Below, in pieces: positions 12,180-21,748 of a stretch of 64,000 nucleotides of DNA (position 1 is its first letter; every line of letters begins with the position of its first letter). This DNA is from Bretschneidera sinensis (lineage: Eukaryota; Streptophyta; Magnoliopsida; Brassicales; Akaniaceae), in the NCBI GenBank assembly GCA_023935145.1, contig CM043699.1, forward strand, positions 70,713,638 through 70,777,637. The letters run 5' to 3'. A model generated the notes under the pieces. The model did not search any database and was not told the origin of the DNA. It saw only the letters and a list, made by a program, of their open reading frames with translations. A program made the position numbers and the translations under genes.

Positions 12180-13085
12180 TGTTGTTATTTGTCTAAGTTT
12201 CAAACAAGTCCAAACATGGTTCAAGGATGGTTAAAATCCAAACCAAAGGTGGAGTATGAAATTTCAGCAAGTTAAAAGGTTGCACACATGTGTGTGCTTA
12301 AATTTTGAGCGTGGCAAGGTCAGGCACACTGTTGTGCAAGTTTCAGCACACAAGCAAGAGGTGTGCACACAGCATCAGGAGGTTGCAGCATCAGGTCATG
12401 CCGCAGCACACAGCACCAGCGCCGCAGCACACAGCACATGGCTGCACACATGATCCAGCATGCATAAGACCTCTCCAATCATGTGTGCACCACACCAAAA
12501 TGCACAGCATCACTTAGAGAGTGATGTAGGGCTGAGATTAAAGGAAGAACATGATCAAAGGGAGGATAATGACTCACAAGAATGTCCAAGAATTAAGAGG
12601 CTATAAAAGGGGTTCTCAAGGCCTCATTTCATAAGATAATACAAGATACAAAAACACACATACAAGAGAGATTTGTGACATTGTGAGATCATTGTAAACA
12701 CTTAGAGAGAATTGTGTAGAGTGACAAACACAAGAGGGACTCTTTGTTAGGCTGGTTGTAAAGAAGAGAGGATAGTATAGAATTGATAGAAAACTTTGTA
12801 ATAGGACTATCACTTTCTAGTTCTCTTCTTGTTTCTTCAAGAACTTGGATTCTTGAAGGGGATTGCTGTAACTTTGTAAGAACCATTGAGATAGTGCAGA
12901 GAGTTTGGAGGAACTCACGGGGACGTAGGTACATTACCGAACCTCGACAACAAATTATTTGTCTTCTTTTTTTCTTTGATTTTCTGTTCTTGTGTTCGAT
13001 TGCTGAAATTCTTTCTACAAGTCAGTCAAGACTTGGATGTTTGGAAGATCACCACCTGGGCATCTTGTCAAGGTGATTTTCAATA
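12180..13085 (+). repeat. Copia-C 5' LTR
   Basis: 906 bp, TGTTGTTATTTG to TTTCAATA (CAACA decayed). TATA box GGCTATAAAAGGGG at about 12600. 12280-12500 is dense in GCACACA/TGTGTGC words and CAGCACACAGCAC repeats. The downstream half matches the LTRs of A, B, D and M; the upstream half is much more divergent. Confidence 0.88.
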
Positions 13086-13086
13086 A

Positions 13087-13119
13087 TGGTATCAAAGCTT
13101 TGGTCAGTGGTATCAGAGC
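13087..13119 (+). other. Copia-C primer-binding site, duplicated
   Basis: Two tRNA-iMet-type sites 21 bp apart: TGGTATCAAAGC (13087-13098) and TGGTATCAGAGC (13108-13119). The second is the perfect match to the 3' end of initiator tRNA-Met; the first is the one next to the LTR end. Copia-B also has two such sites (24627-24670). Confidence 0.75.
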
Positions 13120-13347
13120 ACAGCAGCTAGTTATCGGAATAAGAAGTAGAAGGTACGGAGCCAAGACTCCAAGAATCAAAGATCAACCTTCTTGGGTGAT
13201 TCAAGAACGGTGTAAAGATCAAGATCCGGTCATCTTCTTGAAGGTTGATTCAAGAACGGTGTTAAAGATCCATCTTCGATCTGTGTTCTTGAGGTTAAAG
13301 AAAGTAGTTGTGGTTACTGCACAAATCTGGGATCTTGTCCGCAAAAG

Positions 13348-13677
13348 ATGGCTTCAAATTTATGTGTGGAGAAGTTTGATGGAAAGGGGGACTTTACCCT
13401 ATGGAAGCGAAAGATCAAGGCGGTTCTAATGCAGTAGAAAGTGGACTTGGCTATTGGAGAAGATGATGCTTTTCCAGCAAGTGTCACAGAGGACCAGCAG
13501 ACCGAGATTAAGAAGATGGCTTACAGCACCATTTTCTTGCACATGTTGGACAATGTCACAAGGGAGTGCGAAGACTCGAAAGATCCAGTTGCATTATGGA
13601 AGAAACTAGATGAATTGTTTCTTGCCAAGACTCTCCCACATAAGAGGTATCTTCGAAAATGAATCTTTGCTTTTAAA
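13348..13677 (+). pseudogene. Copia-C gag, N-terminal part
   Basis: ATG 13348 (MASNLCVEKFDGKGDF), the start shared with Copia-D, then the UBN2-type Gag core. TAG at 13435-13437 replaces a CAG found in sister copies. The frame ends at TGA in the context AAATGAATC near 13660. Copia-D has the same TGA, whereas A (GGA) and B (AGA) keep a sense codon. The shared stop would cut Gag to about 100 residues. Confidence 0.85.
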
Positions 13678-15513
13678 TTTGATCCTAAGAAAGAGTTGCA
13701 AGATAATCTTGATGCCAAGAAAAGGAGTGCATCAAGTGGTAAAGGGTTGTTCTTTAAAAGAAGGCCAGCAACTTGGTATGGCAGCAACCATGGCTACTAC
13801 CGGGACAGAGGTAGAGGAGAGAGCCATGGGAGAGTGCACAGCAGCATGTATGGCTACTACCGGGACAGAGGTAGAGGAGAGAGCCATAGAAGAGTGCACA
13901 ACAGCATGCATGGCTACTACCGGGATAGAGGTAGAAGAGAAAGCCATGGGAGAATGCATTCTGAACTAAGATTTGGAGGGAAGAGCTGCTACTACTTCCA
14001 TAAGGAGGGTCATATCAAGAAAGATTGCAAGAAGATGACAAGGGATAGAGGAGGAAGCCATACCAAGATTGGAGAAGCTTCGGTTGCCAAAACAGAACAG
14101 CAAGATGGTGATGTTCTTGTTGTGTGCTCGGATGTGAGCAAGGGGCAAGAAGGCAGCGGGAAATGGATCTTGGACTCCGGGTGCACTCATCATATGTGCC
14201 ATCACAAAGAATGGTTCAAGAATTTCAAGAAGATCAATGATGGAAGGGTCTTCTTGGGGAATGATAATTCTTACCAAGTGAGAGGGATTGGAGACATCCA
14301 ATTGAGGATGTTTGATGGAGTCACAAGGCTGCTGGAAAATGTTAGGTATGTTCCAGATTTGAAGAGGAACTTGATCTCATTGGGGCAGCTGGATTCCATG
14401 GGCTATACATGCAAGATAGAGGGAGGAAAGATCAAGGTGGCCAAGGGATCTTTGGTAGTGATCAAGGTAGCAAGAAACGATGGACTCTATGAGATGATCG
14501 GAGAAACAGAAACCAATGATCAAGCAGCAAGCTTGATGGCTGAGCTGGACAAGGTAGCCCTTTGGCACACTCGCTTGGGACACATGAGCGAAATGGGCCT
14601 GCAAGTGCTTAGCAAGGAAGGTCTACTTGGTGGTGACAAAGTAGAAAAACTGGATTTCTGTGAGAGCTGTGTTCTTGGACAGCAACATCGGGTCAGCTTC
14701 AACACCGGAGTGCACAAGTCTAAGGGCATTCTTGACTACATTCATGCGAACCTTTGGGGACCAGCAAGGAAACCAACACAGGGAGGTAACATTTACTTTC
14801 TGTCTTTAATTGATGATTATTCAAGAAAAGTATGGGTTTATTTAGTTAAGAATAAATTAGATGCCTTGAATAAATTAGTGGTGTGGAAAGGGCTGGTTGA
14901 GACTCAAACGGGTAGAGTAGTTAAGGGGATAAGAACCGATAATGGCTTAGAAATTTTAAACCAAGAACTTGATCAATTCTGTAGGTTAAATGGTATTCTA
15001 AGACATAGGACGGTTGTGGAAACCCCTCAGCAAAGTGGAGTTGCTGAGTGGATGAATAAGACCCTTAGGGAAAAGGTTAGGTGCAAGTTAAATAAATTCG
15101 GATTACCCGAATGTTTTTGGGGGGAAGCGGTGTCTACAGCTGCATATTTGATTAATAGATCACCCTCTAGGATTGTGTACCATAAGACTCCCGAAGAGTT
15201 GTGGAGTGGAAAACCCCCTGAGTTGGACAACCTTAGGACTTTTGGGTGTGCTGCATATGCACTCCAAAAGGAGGATAAGCTTAGCCCAGGATCTAGAAAA
15301 TATGTGTTTCTAGGATATGGTGATTGGGTTAAGGGATATAGGTTGTGGTCCTTAGAAAAGAAGGGCATGAAACTGATTGTAAGTAGGGATGTTATCTTTA
15401 ATGAATTATTATATCCCTACTTGGAGAAAACTAACCCTGCAAGGGCTAGTGAGCAAACCAATTTAGAAATTGTTGAGCATAGCATCAAGGGAGATTATGT
15501 TCAGGTAAAGTAA
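13678..15513 (+). pseudogene. Copia-C gag 3' part, protease and integrase
   Basis: Long open stretch (13696-15513, about 605 codons). Compared with Copia-A, 186 bp (62 codons, A 259-444) of the Gag core is cleanly missing after LQDNLDA. Three 60-bp repeats (about 13788-13967) encode an HGYYRDRGRGESHGRVHSS-type unit. The zinc knuckle (13987-14028) reads CYYFHKEGHIKKDC, with Phe for the second Cys. The protease DSG is near 14175. In the integrase the first Asp is Asn (HANLWGP), while TDNGLE and the Glu (VAEWMN) remain. It ends at TAA 15511 (CAA in sisters); TAG 15535 (CAG in sisters) follows. The long open frame despite lesions is notable. Confidence 0.88.
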
Positions 15514-15546
15514 AGGAGGCAAGAGGGTTCGGACTAGGTAAAGCCC

Positions 15547-16361
15547 ATGGATGATTGCCAAGCTCAAGAAACTCAAGAAGAGGCTGAACAAGAAGAGGAT
15601 GCTGCAGCAAGTCAGAAGGACTTTCAGCTCATAAGAGACTGGGAAAGAAAGCTGGTCGGACCACCTTCAAGATGTGGGTCTGCGGATGCAGCAGCTCCTT
15701 GGACAGAAGGAGAGATGAGTGAACAAGAAACTTACACGGTGGCCATGGAGTGCAAGGATTCGTCAAAGTGGTAGCTAGCTATAGAGGAAGAAATGGATTC
15801 TTTGAGGAAGAATAACTTTTGGGAATTGGTGAAAATTCCAGGAAAGCAGAAAGTTGTGGAATGTAAGTGCACTTACAAGGTCAAAGAAGGGTGCCCTCCA
15901 AGAGATGAAGTCTGGAACAAGGCTAGGCTGGTGGCGAATGAGTTCACGAGAAGAGGAGACATAGGTTTCACAGAAACTTTCTCACCTGGACACAAGGTGG
16001 AGAAGATGGTGAGTATCCTCATCTATATCATTAATGGACTGTTGGTTTGGAACAGCAGGAAGAGGATGGAAAGGTTTACATCTCAACTCAGTGAGGAGTT
16101 CGAGAGGAAAGATCTCAGCCTTACACAAAAGATCCTTGGGATGAGGAGAATCATCCAAGAAAAGGAGAGAAACCGGTTGAGGGTTTCTTGGGCAACTATT
16201 ATTTTCAGCAAAATTATGAGTAATCCCGGAAAGAAGCATTAGCTTGGGATGAAGTGGTTGCTGAGGAACAAGGAGGCTCAGTGGCAGCCAATGGTAGCAC
16301 TCATAATAACCGGGGCAGAATGCATAGCGGCTATGGAAGCCATAAAGGAGGCTATGGGGTG
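15547..16361 (+). pseudogene. Copia-C RT/RNase H remnant with in-frame deletions
   Basis: RT starts normally (KKNNFWELV, then DIGFTETFSP) but jumps from FSPGHK to VEKMVSILIY. This loses 98 codons (A 2597-2890), including catalytic motif A. The YVDD position reads YIIN. A further copy-specific in-frame loss joins RVSWA to SKIMSNP. The RNase H segment equivalent to A 3371-3523 (51 codons, ADSDYGAD active site) is also gone. The TAG at 15772 is CAG in Copia-B. The reading runs into the 3' LTR at about 16362 through a CAAAGG-like microhomology. No polymerase or RNase H activity is possible. Confidence 0.87.
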
Positions 16362-16891
16362 CAAAGGGAGGATAATGACTCACAAGAATGTCTAAGAATT
16401 AAGAGGCTATAAAAGGGGTTCTCAAGGCCTCATTTCATAAGATAATACAAGATACAAAAACACACATACAAGAGAGATTTGTGACATTGTGAGATCATTG
16501 TAAACACTTAGAGAGAATTGTGTAGAGTGACAAACACAAGAGGGACTCTTTGTTAGGCTGGTTGTAAAGAAGAGAGGATAGTATAGAATTGATAGAAAAC
16601 TTTGTAATAGGACTATCACTTTCTAGTTCTCTTCTTGTTTCTTCAAGAACTTGGATTCTTGAAGGGGATTGCTGTAACTTTGTAAGAACCATTGAGATAG
16701 TGCAGAGAGTTCGGAGGAACTCACGGGGACGTAGGCACATTGCCGAACCTCGACAACAAATTACTTGTCTTCTTTCTTTCTTTGATTTTCTGTTCTTGTG
16801 TTCGATTGCTGAAATTCTTTCTACAAGTCATTCAAGACTTGGGTGTTTGGAAGATCACCACCTGGGCATCTTATCAAGGTGATTTCTAACA
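16362..16891 (+). repeat. Copia-C 3' LTR, 5'-truncated
   Basis: Last 530 bp of the LTR, matching 12560-13085, TATA box included, ending TTTCTAACA. The U3 start is missing because RNase H sequence is fused directly to mid-LTR. Confidence 0.88.
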
Positions 16892-18300
16892 GTTTGCACC
16901 GACTAACTCATCCTCTTGTATAGTGTTGCCACCTACCAATGCCACCCATTTTGACTTGAAACCCCATGTCATCCAACTCCTACGCTCATTCCATGGCCTA
17001 GATCTTGAAAATCCTTATAGCCATGTGAAAAATTTCAAAGACATTTGTGCCACATTTAAATTCCAGAACTTCTCTGAGGAGTCAGTCCATCTTCGACTCT
17101 TCCCTTTTTCTCTTCACCATAGACCTATATTACATCTTGTAGAGTGAATGAGTGCCGAAAAGAGATTAGCTCTTTCACTCAGGATGAGGATGAAAAATTT
17201 TCTGAGAGTTGGGAGTGCTTCAAAGAGCTACTGATCAGATGCCCTCCACATAGATATGAGAAGTGGAGACTTGTTCAGTTCTTCTACCAAGGGTTGACTC
17301 AACCCAACCATAGCATGATTGAGTCTATGAATGGGGGGGCATTCTTGAGTCTGACAGGAGATGAAGCATATATGGCGTTGGATAAGTTGTCTGACAACTC
17401 GCAGCAGTGGGATTTTTCAAGCTGTCGAGATAAGTCCATTCGTGCTCCTAAGAGGGGAGGCATCTATGAGGTCAGGGAGGACGCTGATTTGAGGATAAAG
17501 TTAGATGCCCTCACTAAGAAGATTGACGCTCTCACTGTGAGCCAATCCATCAATGCTGCCAACACATTCAATGTTTTAAGCTATTCCATCTGTGCTAGTC
17601 CCATGCATCTAGCACAGAATTGCCCATCAATGTCGGCTTGTGCCGAGTATCCTATGGAACAAGTAAATGCTTTCAATGACTATCGAAGGTAGTCAAATGG
17701 ATCGTACTCCGAGACGTACAATCTAGGGTGGCGAAACCACCCAAATTTTTCATGGAGGCAGAACCAACCAATGAATCAGGGAGGAGCCCCTTATAATGCT
17801 CAAAATCAATATCCTCCTGGATTTGCCCCACAAATTCCTGGTCATGGTCGTTTTGCCCATCCAGCACCATTACCTGCTTACCAAGCTCCAACTCAAACAC
17901 CAGCGCTAGTTTCACAGTTACTAGAGGACACCATTAAGGAATATATGAAAATGAATAGCCAATCCATGAGCGACGTAAGAAGTGCAACAATGGTAAACAC
18001 CCAAGCAATTGCCAAGCTGGAGAGTCAAATAGGGCAAATTGCAAGTCACTTGGGTGAGAGAGAGAATGGAAGTTCAGCCCGTGCCCAACCCGAAAGGACA
18101 ATTTATGGTTGGGAGTTCATCAACTCCTGCGCACGGGGAGGAACAAGTACAGTCGATTGTCACACTGAGGTCTGAGAAACAAGTGGACAATCGAGTGGAA
18201 GAGAGCCCTGCTATACAGCAAAGGCAAGGAAGTGGGCAACATGGAGAAGAGAGATGCTGAGCCATCTACAGCCACACCTACTGAGAAGGACCCTCCTAGA
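16892..18300 (+). pseudogene. Gypsy-B gag, main part
   Basis: Retrotransposon Gag of Athila type. It contains PPTNATHFDLKP, FHGLDLENPYSHVKNFKDIC and then NECRKEISSFTQ...ESWECFKELLIRCP. A deletion of some 40 codons near 17130 disrupts the frame. The zinc knuckle near 17580 reads YSICASPMHLAQNC: its first Cys is Tyr, one G-to-A change from TGT. A stop at 17690 precedes the proline/glutamine-rich C-terminal part (17771-18175, PPGFAPQIPGHGRF). A frameshift follows near 18100, with VTLRSEKQVDN in the next frame. Confidence 0.85.
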
Positions 18301-18360
18301 TCGTTCATACCTAGAGTACCTTACCCCCGAGAGACTACAGGCGCCTAAGAAAGGAGGGAA

Positions 18361-19245
18361 GTATTAGAAAATTCTGGAGGTATTCAAACAGGTCCAAATC
18401 AATATCCCATTTTTGGATGCCATCCATCAAATGCCATCATATGCTAAGTTTTTAAAGGACTTGGTCACTATCAAAAGGAGGACGAATGTCCCAAAGAAGG
18501 CATTTTTGACCGAGCAGGTCAGCTCAATCCTTCAGTGCAAGCTACCCATCAAGTATAAGGACCCGGGGTGTCCTACCATCTCTTGCACAATAGGAGTCAG
18601 CTATATTGAGAAGACTCTCTTAGATCTAGGGGCGAGTGTGAATCTTCTACCCTACTCAGTCTATTTGCAGTTGGGGTTAGGAGAATTGAAGCCCACATCT
18701 ACTACGCTTCAATTGGCTGACAGGTCAGTGAAAAGACCACGGGGAATATTTTAGGACGTTTTGATAAAAGTGGATAAGTTCTATTTCCCCGTAGATTTTA
18801 TTGTGCTTGACACAGAGCCGGTTCAAAATGTAGGGATTCAAATACCAGTTATTCTAGGGCAACCATTCTTAGCCACGGCTAACGCCCTGATAAATTGTAG
18901 GACAGGGGTGATGAAGATCTCCTTCGGAAATACGACAGTGGAGTTGAATATTTTTGATATCACTAGGAAACCACTGGAATATGATGAAGTGAGAAATGTA
19001 TGCTTGATAGAGGAGATTCTTGAGGAGACTGTGAATGAATCAAGCATTGAGGACGCCCTGAAGGCATGTTTTGCTCAATTTGGAGAGGATTTGGATTTAG
19101 ATAAGTTACTTGAGCAAGTGAATGCCATTTTGGAGTCTCCTCCTCGGGAGAGCAGTAAGACGGAGGAGACTGTGGATGACTCCCGCATTGAGGACCCCCT
19201 AGAGGCATGCTTTGCTCAATTTGGAGAGGATTTTGGATTTAGATA
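18361..19245 (+). pseudogene. Gypsy-B aspartic protease
   Basis: Retropepsin-like protease of the Athila type. Preceding sequence AIHQMPSYAKFLKDL is typical. The active site LLDLGASVNLLP (Asp codon at about 18623) has the DLGA form used by this clade. GLGELKPTSTTLQLADRS follows, then PVDFIVLDTE and VILGQPFLATANALI near 18850. An in-frame TAG at 18752 interrupts RGIF/DVLIKV. After the protease lies an acidic linker with a duplicated unit (AIEDALKACFAQFGEDLD-like, about 19036 and 19180), ending with a frameshift near 19230. Confidence 0.85.
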
Positions 19246-19874
19246 ATTTATTTGAGCAAGCAAATGCCATTTTGGAGTCTCCTTCTCGGAAGAGCAATAA
19301 GACAAAGGAGACCGCCGCACCTGAAACCCCCAAGAAGGAACTTAAGCCTTTACCAAATAATCTTAAGTATAAGTTCCTAGGTTCAGCCGATAGTTTTCCT
19401 GTGATTATAGCTACAGATTTGGGTAAAGCTCAAGAGGAGAAATTATTAGATGTCTTAAGAGAGCACAAGGAAGCTATTGGGTGGACCATTGAGGATATCA
19501 GGGGAATCAACCCCTCGTTGGTAATGCACAAGATACATTTGGAGGAGAATGCCAGGCCATCGAGGGAGCCACAAAGAAGGCTCAACCCAACTATACAAGA
19601 GGTTGTGAGCATAGAAGTAATTAAGTTGTTAGATGCGGGGATCATTTATCCCATCTCTGATAGTAAGTGGGTGAGCCCGATTCAAGTCGTGCCCAAACGT
19701 GCTGAATTAATGGTAGTGAAGAATAAGGACGACGAGTTGGTGCCAACTTGTGTTCAGTCAGGGTGGAGAGTGTGTATCGACTACCGTAAACTGTACACTG
19801 CCACAAGGACTGATCATTTTTCATTCCTATTTATTGATCAGATGGTAGAGCGCTTAGTTGGGCATGATTACTAA
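19212..19874 (+). pseudogene. Gypsy-B reverse transcriptase, N-terminal fragment
   Basis: Start of gypsy RT: LREHKEAIGWTIEDIRGINPS, HKIHLEENARPSREPQRRLNP, then WVSPIQVVPK and GWRVCIDYRKLYTATRTDHF. It stops at 19874 just after FIDQMVERL. The palm motifs, RNase H and integrase are missing; the next bases already belong to the conserved post-ORF region. An internal deletion of some 3 kb is inferred from the usual length of this family. Confidence 0.85.
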
Positions 19875-21260
19875 TGTTGGGTCTGGCTGAAGACATTAAA
19901 CTTAGAGCTCATGGGAGGTACCCCACAGCTTATCTTTTCTATTTATTTATTTATTATTTCACATTTTTTATGATTAATGTTTGTTTCCAGTATTTTTTTT
20001 GTTTTCGAGTTTTTATTTTTCAGGGACAATGCGTACTTCAGTTCAAGTTTGGGGGTATGCTATGAGCCATACTAGTCCAGATAGTTCTCCATATCTCAGG
20101 TCAGCTCTTTCCATATTAGTCACACATTGGGGTCAATATGTAATTTAAGTTTGGGGGTATGGGAGACACATCACACACTTTGTCCTAATTTTTTGTCTTT
20201 TCTAAAGATAAATGCATGTTCATGTTCGTCTAAAATTTTTTGTTGATATGAAAAATTGTGATCTGATTTCATTGGTAAGTTTAAAACTTTGAACACATGA
20301 TCTGATGATAGAGTTTAAACTTTAGTTACTTACTTTACGCATTTTCGAGAATTCACATGTTTGATCTAATCTAACATGAGTACATTAGCACATATTTGTG
20401 TGAGGTATGACATGTGAGTTGAATGTATACGTTTCCTTGTCTTAATTGAAACCGGATGACTTGTTGGATAAACACTTGGGCATATATTTATTAAAAAAAA
20501 CAAACAAATAATACTATTAATATTTATAATGATCATCATCAATAAACTTTCCACTGAGTAACTGGACCTCTTGCCTCAGTAAGCAGTGAGTGTTCACGTC
20601 AAAAGGTGAGAATTTTATTCATAATGATCATTGTGAAACCTTCCACTAAGTAACTAGACCTCTTGCCTCAGTAAGCAGTGAGTGTTCATGTCAAAAGGTG
20701 GAAATTTTGCTTGGTAGTATTAAGGCCAGTTTAATTTTGTAGCCTTTCTGACTCGAGTTAGTAAATCCTTAGGGGTGTCTTTACACCTAATTCCCTAAAA
20801 CCATCTGGTTTGGGAGTCATTGACTCAACACTCGCTACATGGGTCAATTAGAAAGCTTAAGGGAATTAAACATAGCAGAGCCTTATATATATAAAAAGAA
20901 AAAAAAAACTATGCCATCGTTGTTCTTTCCGATGAGAAATTCTGTGGATCTTGAGACTTGATTACCTTGTACATTGAAGTTATTTGGAAACCTCATGTGT
21001 ATATGCTAAATCACTTTACACTGATTCAAGCTTGTGATGTCTTACCATGCCTCTTGTAAGTAATTAGGTTTTAAATTCTTATTCATTGTGAAGATGGATT
21101 GGACTTATTTAAGCTTGCTCATAAATGAATCTCATGATTTTGAATGCTCCTTAGATTTTTGGATACCATGAATACTGAACTTATCTTTATAATCTTTGTT
21201 GTTCATTTAGTTTTTTATTTTGTTTTGCTAAGGGACTAGCAAAATGTAAGTTTGGGGGTA
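19875..21260 (+). other. Gypsy-B conserved 3' noncoding region
   Basis: About 1.4 kb without ORFs. In order: a GCTGAAGACATTAAACTT block with the small hairpin TGGGAGGTACCCCA (about 19880-19925); AAGTTTGGGGGTAT tracts at 20045-20058 and 20147-20160; two copies of a roughly 110-bp unit (about 20530-20620 and 20625-20715); a block ending near 20860 with CCATCTGGTTTGGGAGTCA; and AAGTTTGGGGGTA at 21248-21260, the polypurine tract next to the 3' LTR. The tandem unit holds ACTGAG-N16-CTCAGT. Element K carries the same series on the other strand at 33967-35400, which argues for a function. Confidence 0.7.
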
Positions 21261-21262
21261 CT

Positions 21263-21748
21263 TGATTAGTGAAAAATATTGCATATTTTGGCCCCTTAAT
21301 TTACATTTGTTAGTTTAAGAATTCGTTACTTTGAGTTGTTTTCGTTGTTTTTCAGGTTTACAGGCACCAAGAAAGGAGTTTCACTAAATTGCCAGAATTG
21401 CCTGTACAGATCAATCATCTTTTAAAAATAAATTGTATTGATGCAAGAAGAACCAGGAGATGAGCCATATATGTTTAGAAAGATCCGGAAGTCTATTTTC
21501 TGAAGAATTTTACGGCACATAAAAAAGATTTTTCTAGAGAAAGTTATAGCAGTTTTAGTAGACAAAGGTCAGGCTGTGCGGGCTGTGCGGGATTTCAGCG
21601 TGAGCAGAAGTTTTGAAGGGCAGGTGAAGGCTTAAATCCCACATCCCACATCAGTTGGAAACATATTTCTATATCCCACATCCCACATCGGATTAGAAAC
21701 ACATTGCACTCGTGGTATTTGCCTATATAAACACCATCTGACCTCATC
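21263..21748 (+). repeat. Gypsy-B 3' LTR, truncated
   Basis: TGATTAGTG start, 486 bp closely matching 10412-10897, TATA box included. It ends abruptly at 21748, where Copia-B RT sequence resumes, so about 820 bp of LTR is missing. Confidence 0.88.

Larger units (their letters stand above)
12180..16891 (+). mobile_element. Copia-C: non-autonomous Ty1/copia deletion derivative
   Basis: Innermost element, in the gag of Gypsy-B. The left flank 12175-12179 is GTTCG and the right flank 16892-16896 is GTTTG, a 5-bp duplication with one later C-to-T change. The 5' LTR is complete (12180-13085); the 3' LTR lacks its first part (16362-16891). Over the shared 525 bp I count about a dozen differences, nearly all transitions, so it is a fairly young insertion. 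Gag, RT and RNase H carry in-frame deletions that are also present in Copia-D. It lacks RT motif A and the RNase H active-site segment, so it must have been copied by proteins from another element. Confidence 0.88.
10412..21748 (+). mobile_element. Gypsy-B: Athila-type Ty3/gypsy, host of Copia-C
   Basis: A plus-strand gypsy element lying in the RT of Copia-B. Order: 5' LTR (10412-11718), tRNA-Asp PBS (11725-11742), gag start (11990-12179), Copia-C, rest of gag (16892-about 18260), protease, a short RT N-terminus (to 19874), a long noncoding region, polypurine tract (21248-21260) and a 3' LTR cut short at 21748. RT catalytic core, RNase H and integrase are absent, so this copy is an internal deletion. 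The right junction has lost about 820 bp of LTR and about 420 bp of Copia-B together, which fits a single deletion. Confidence 0.88.
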
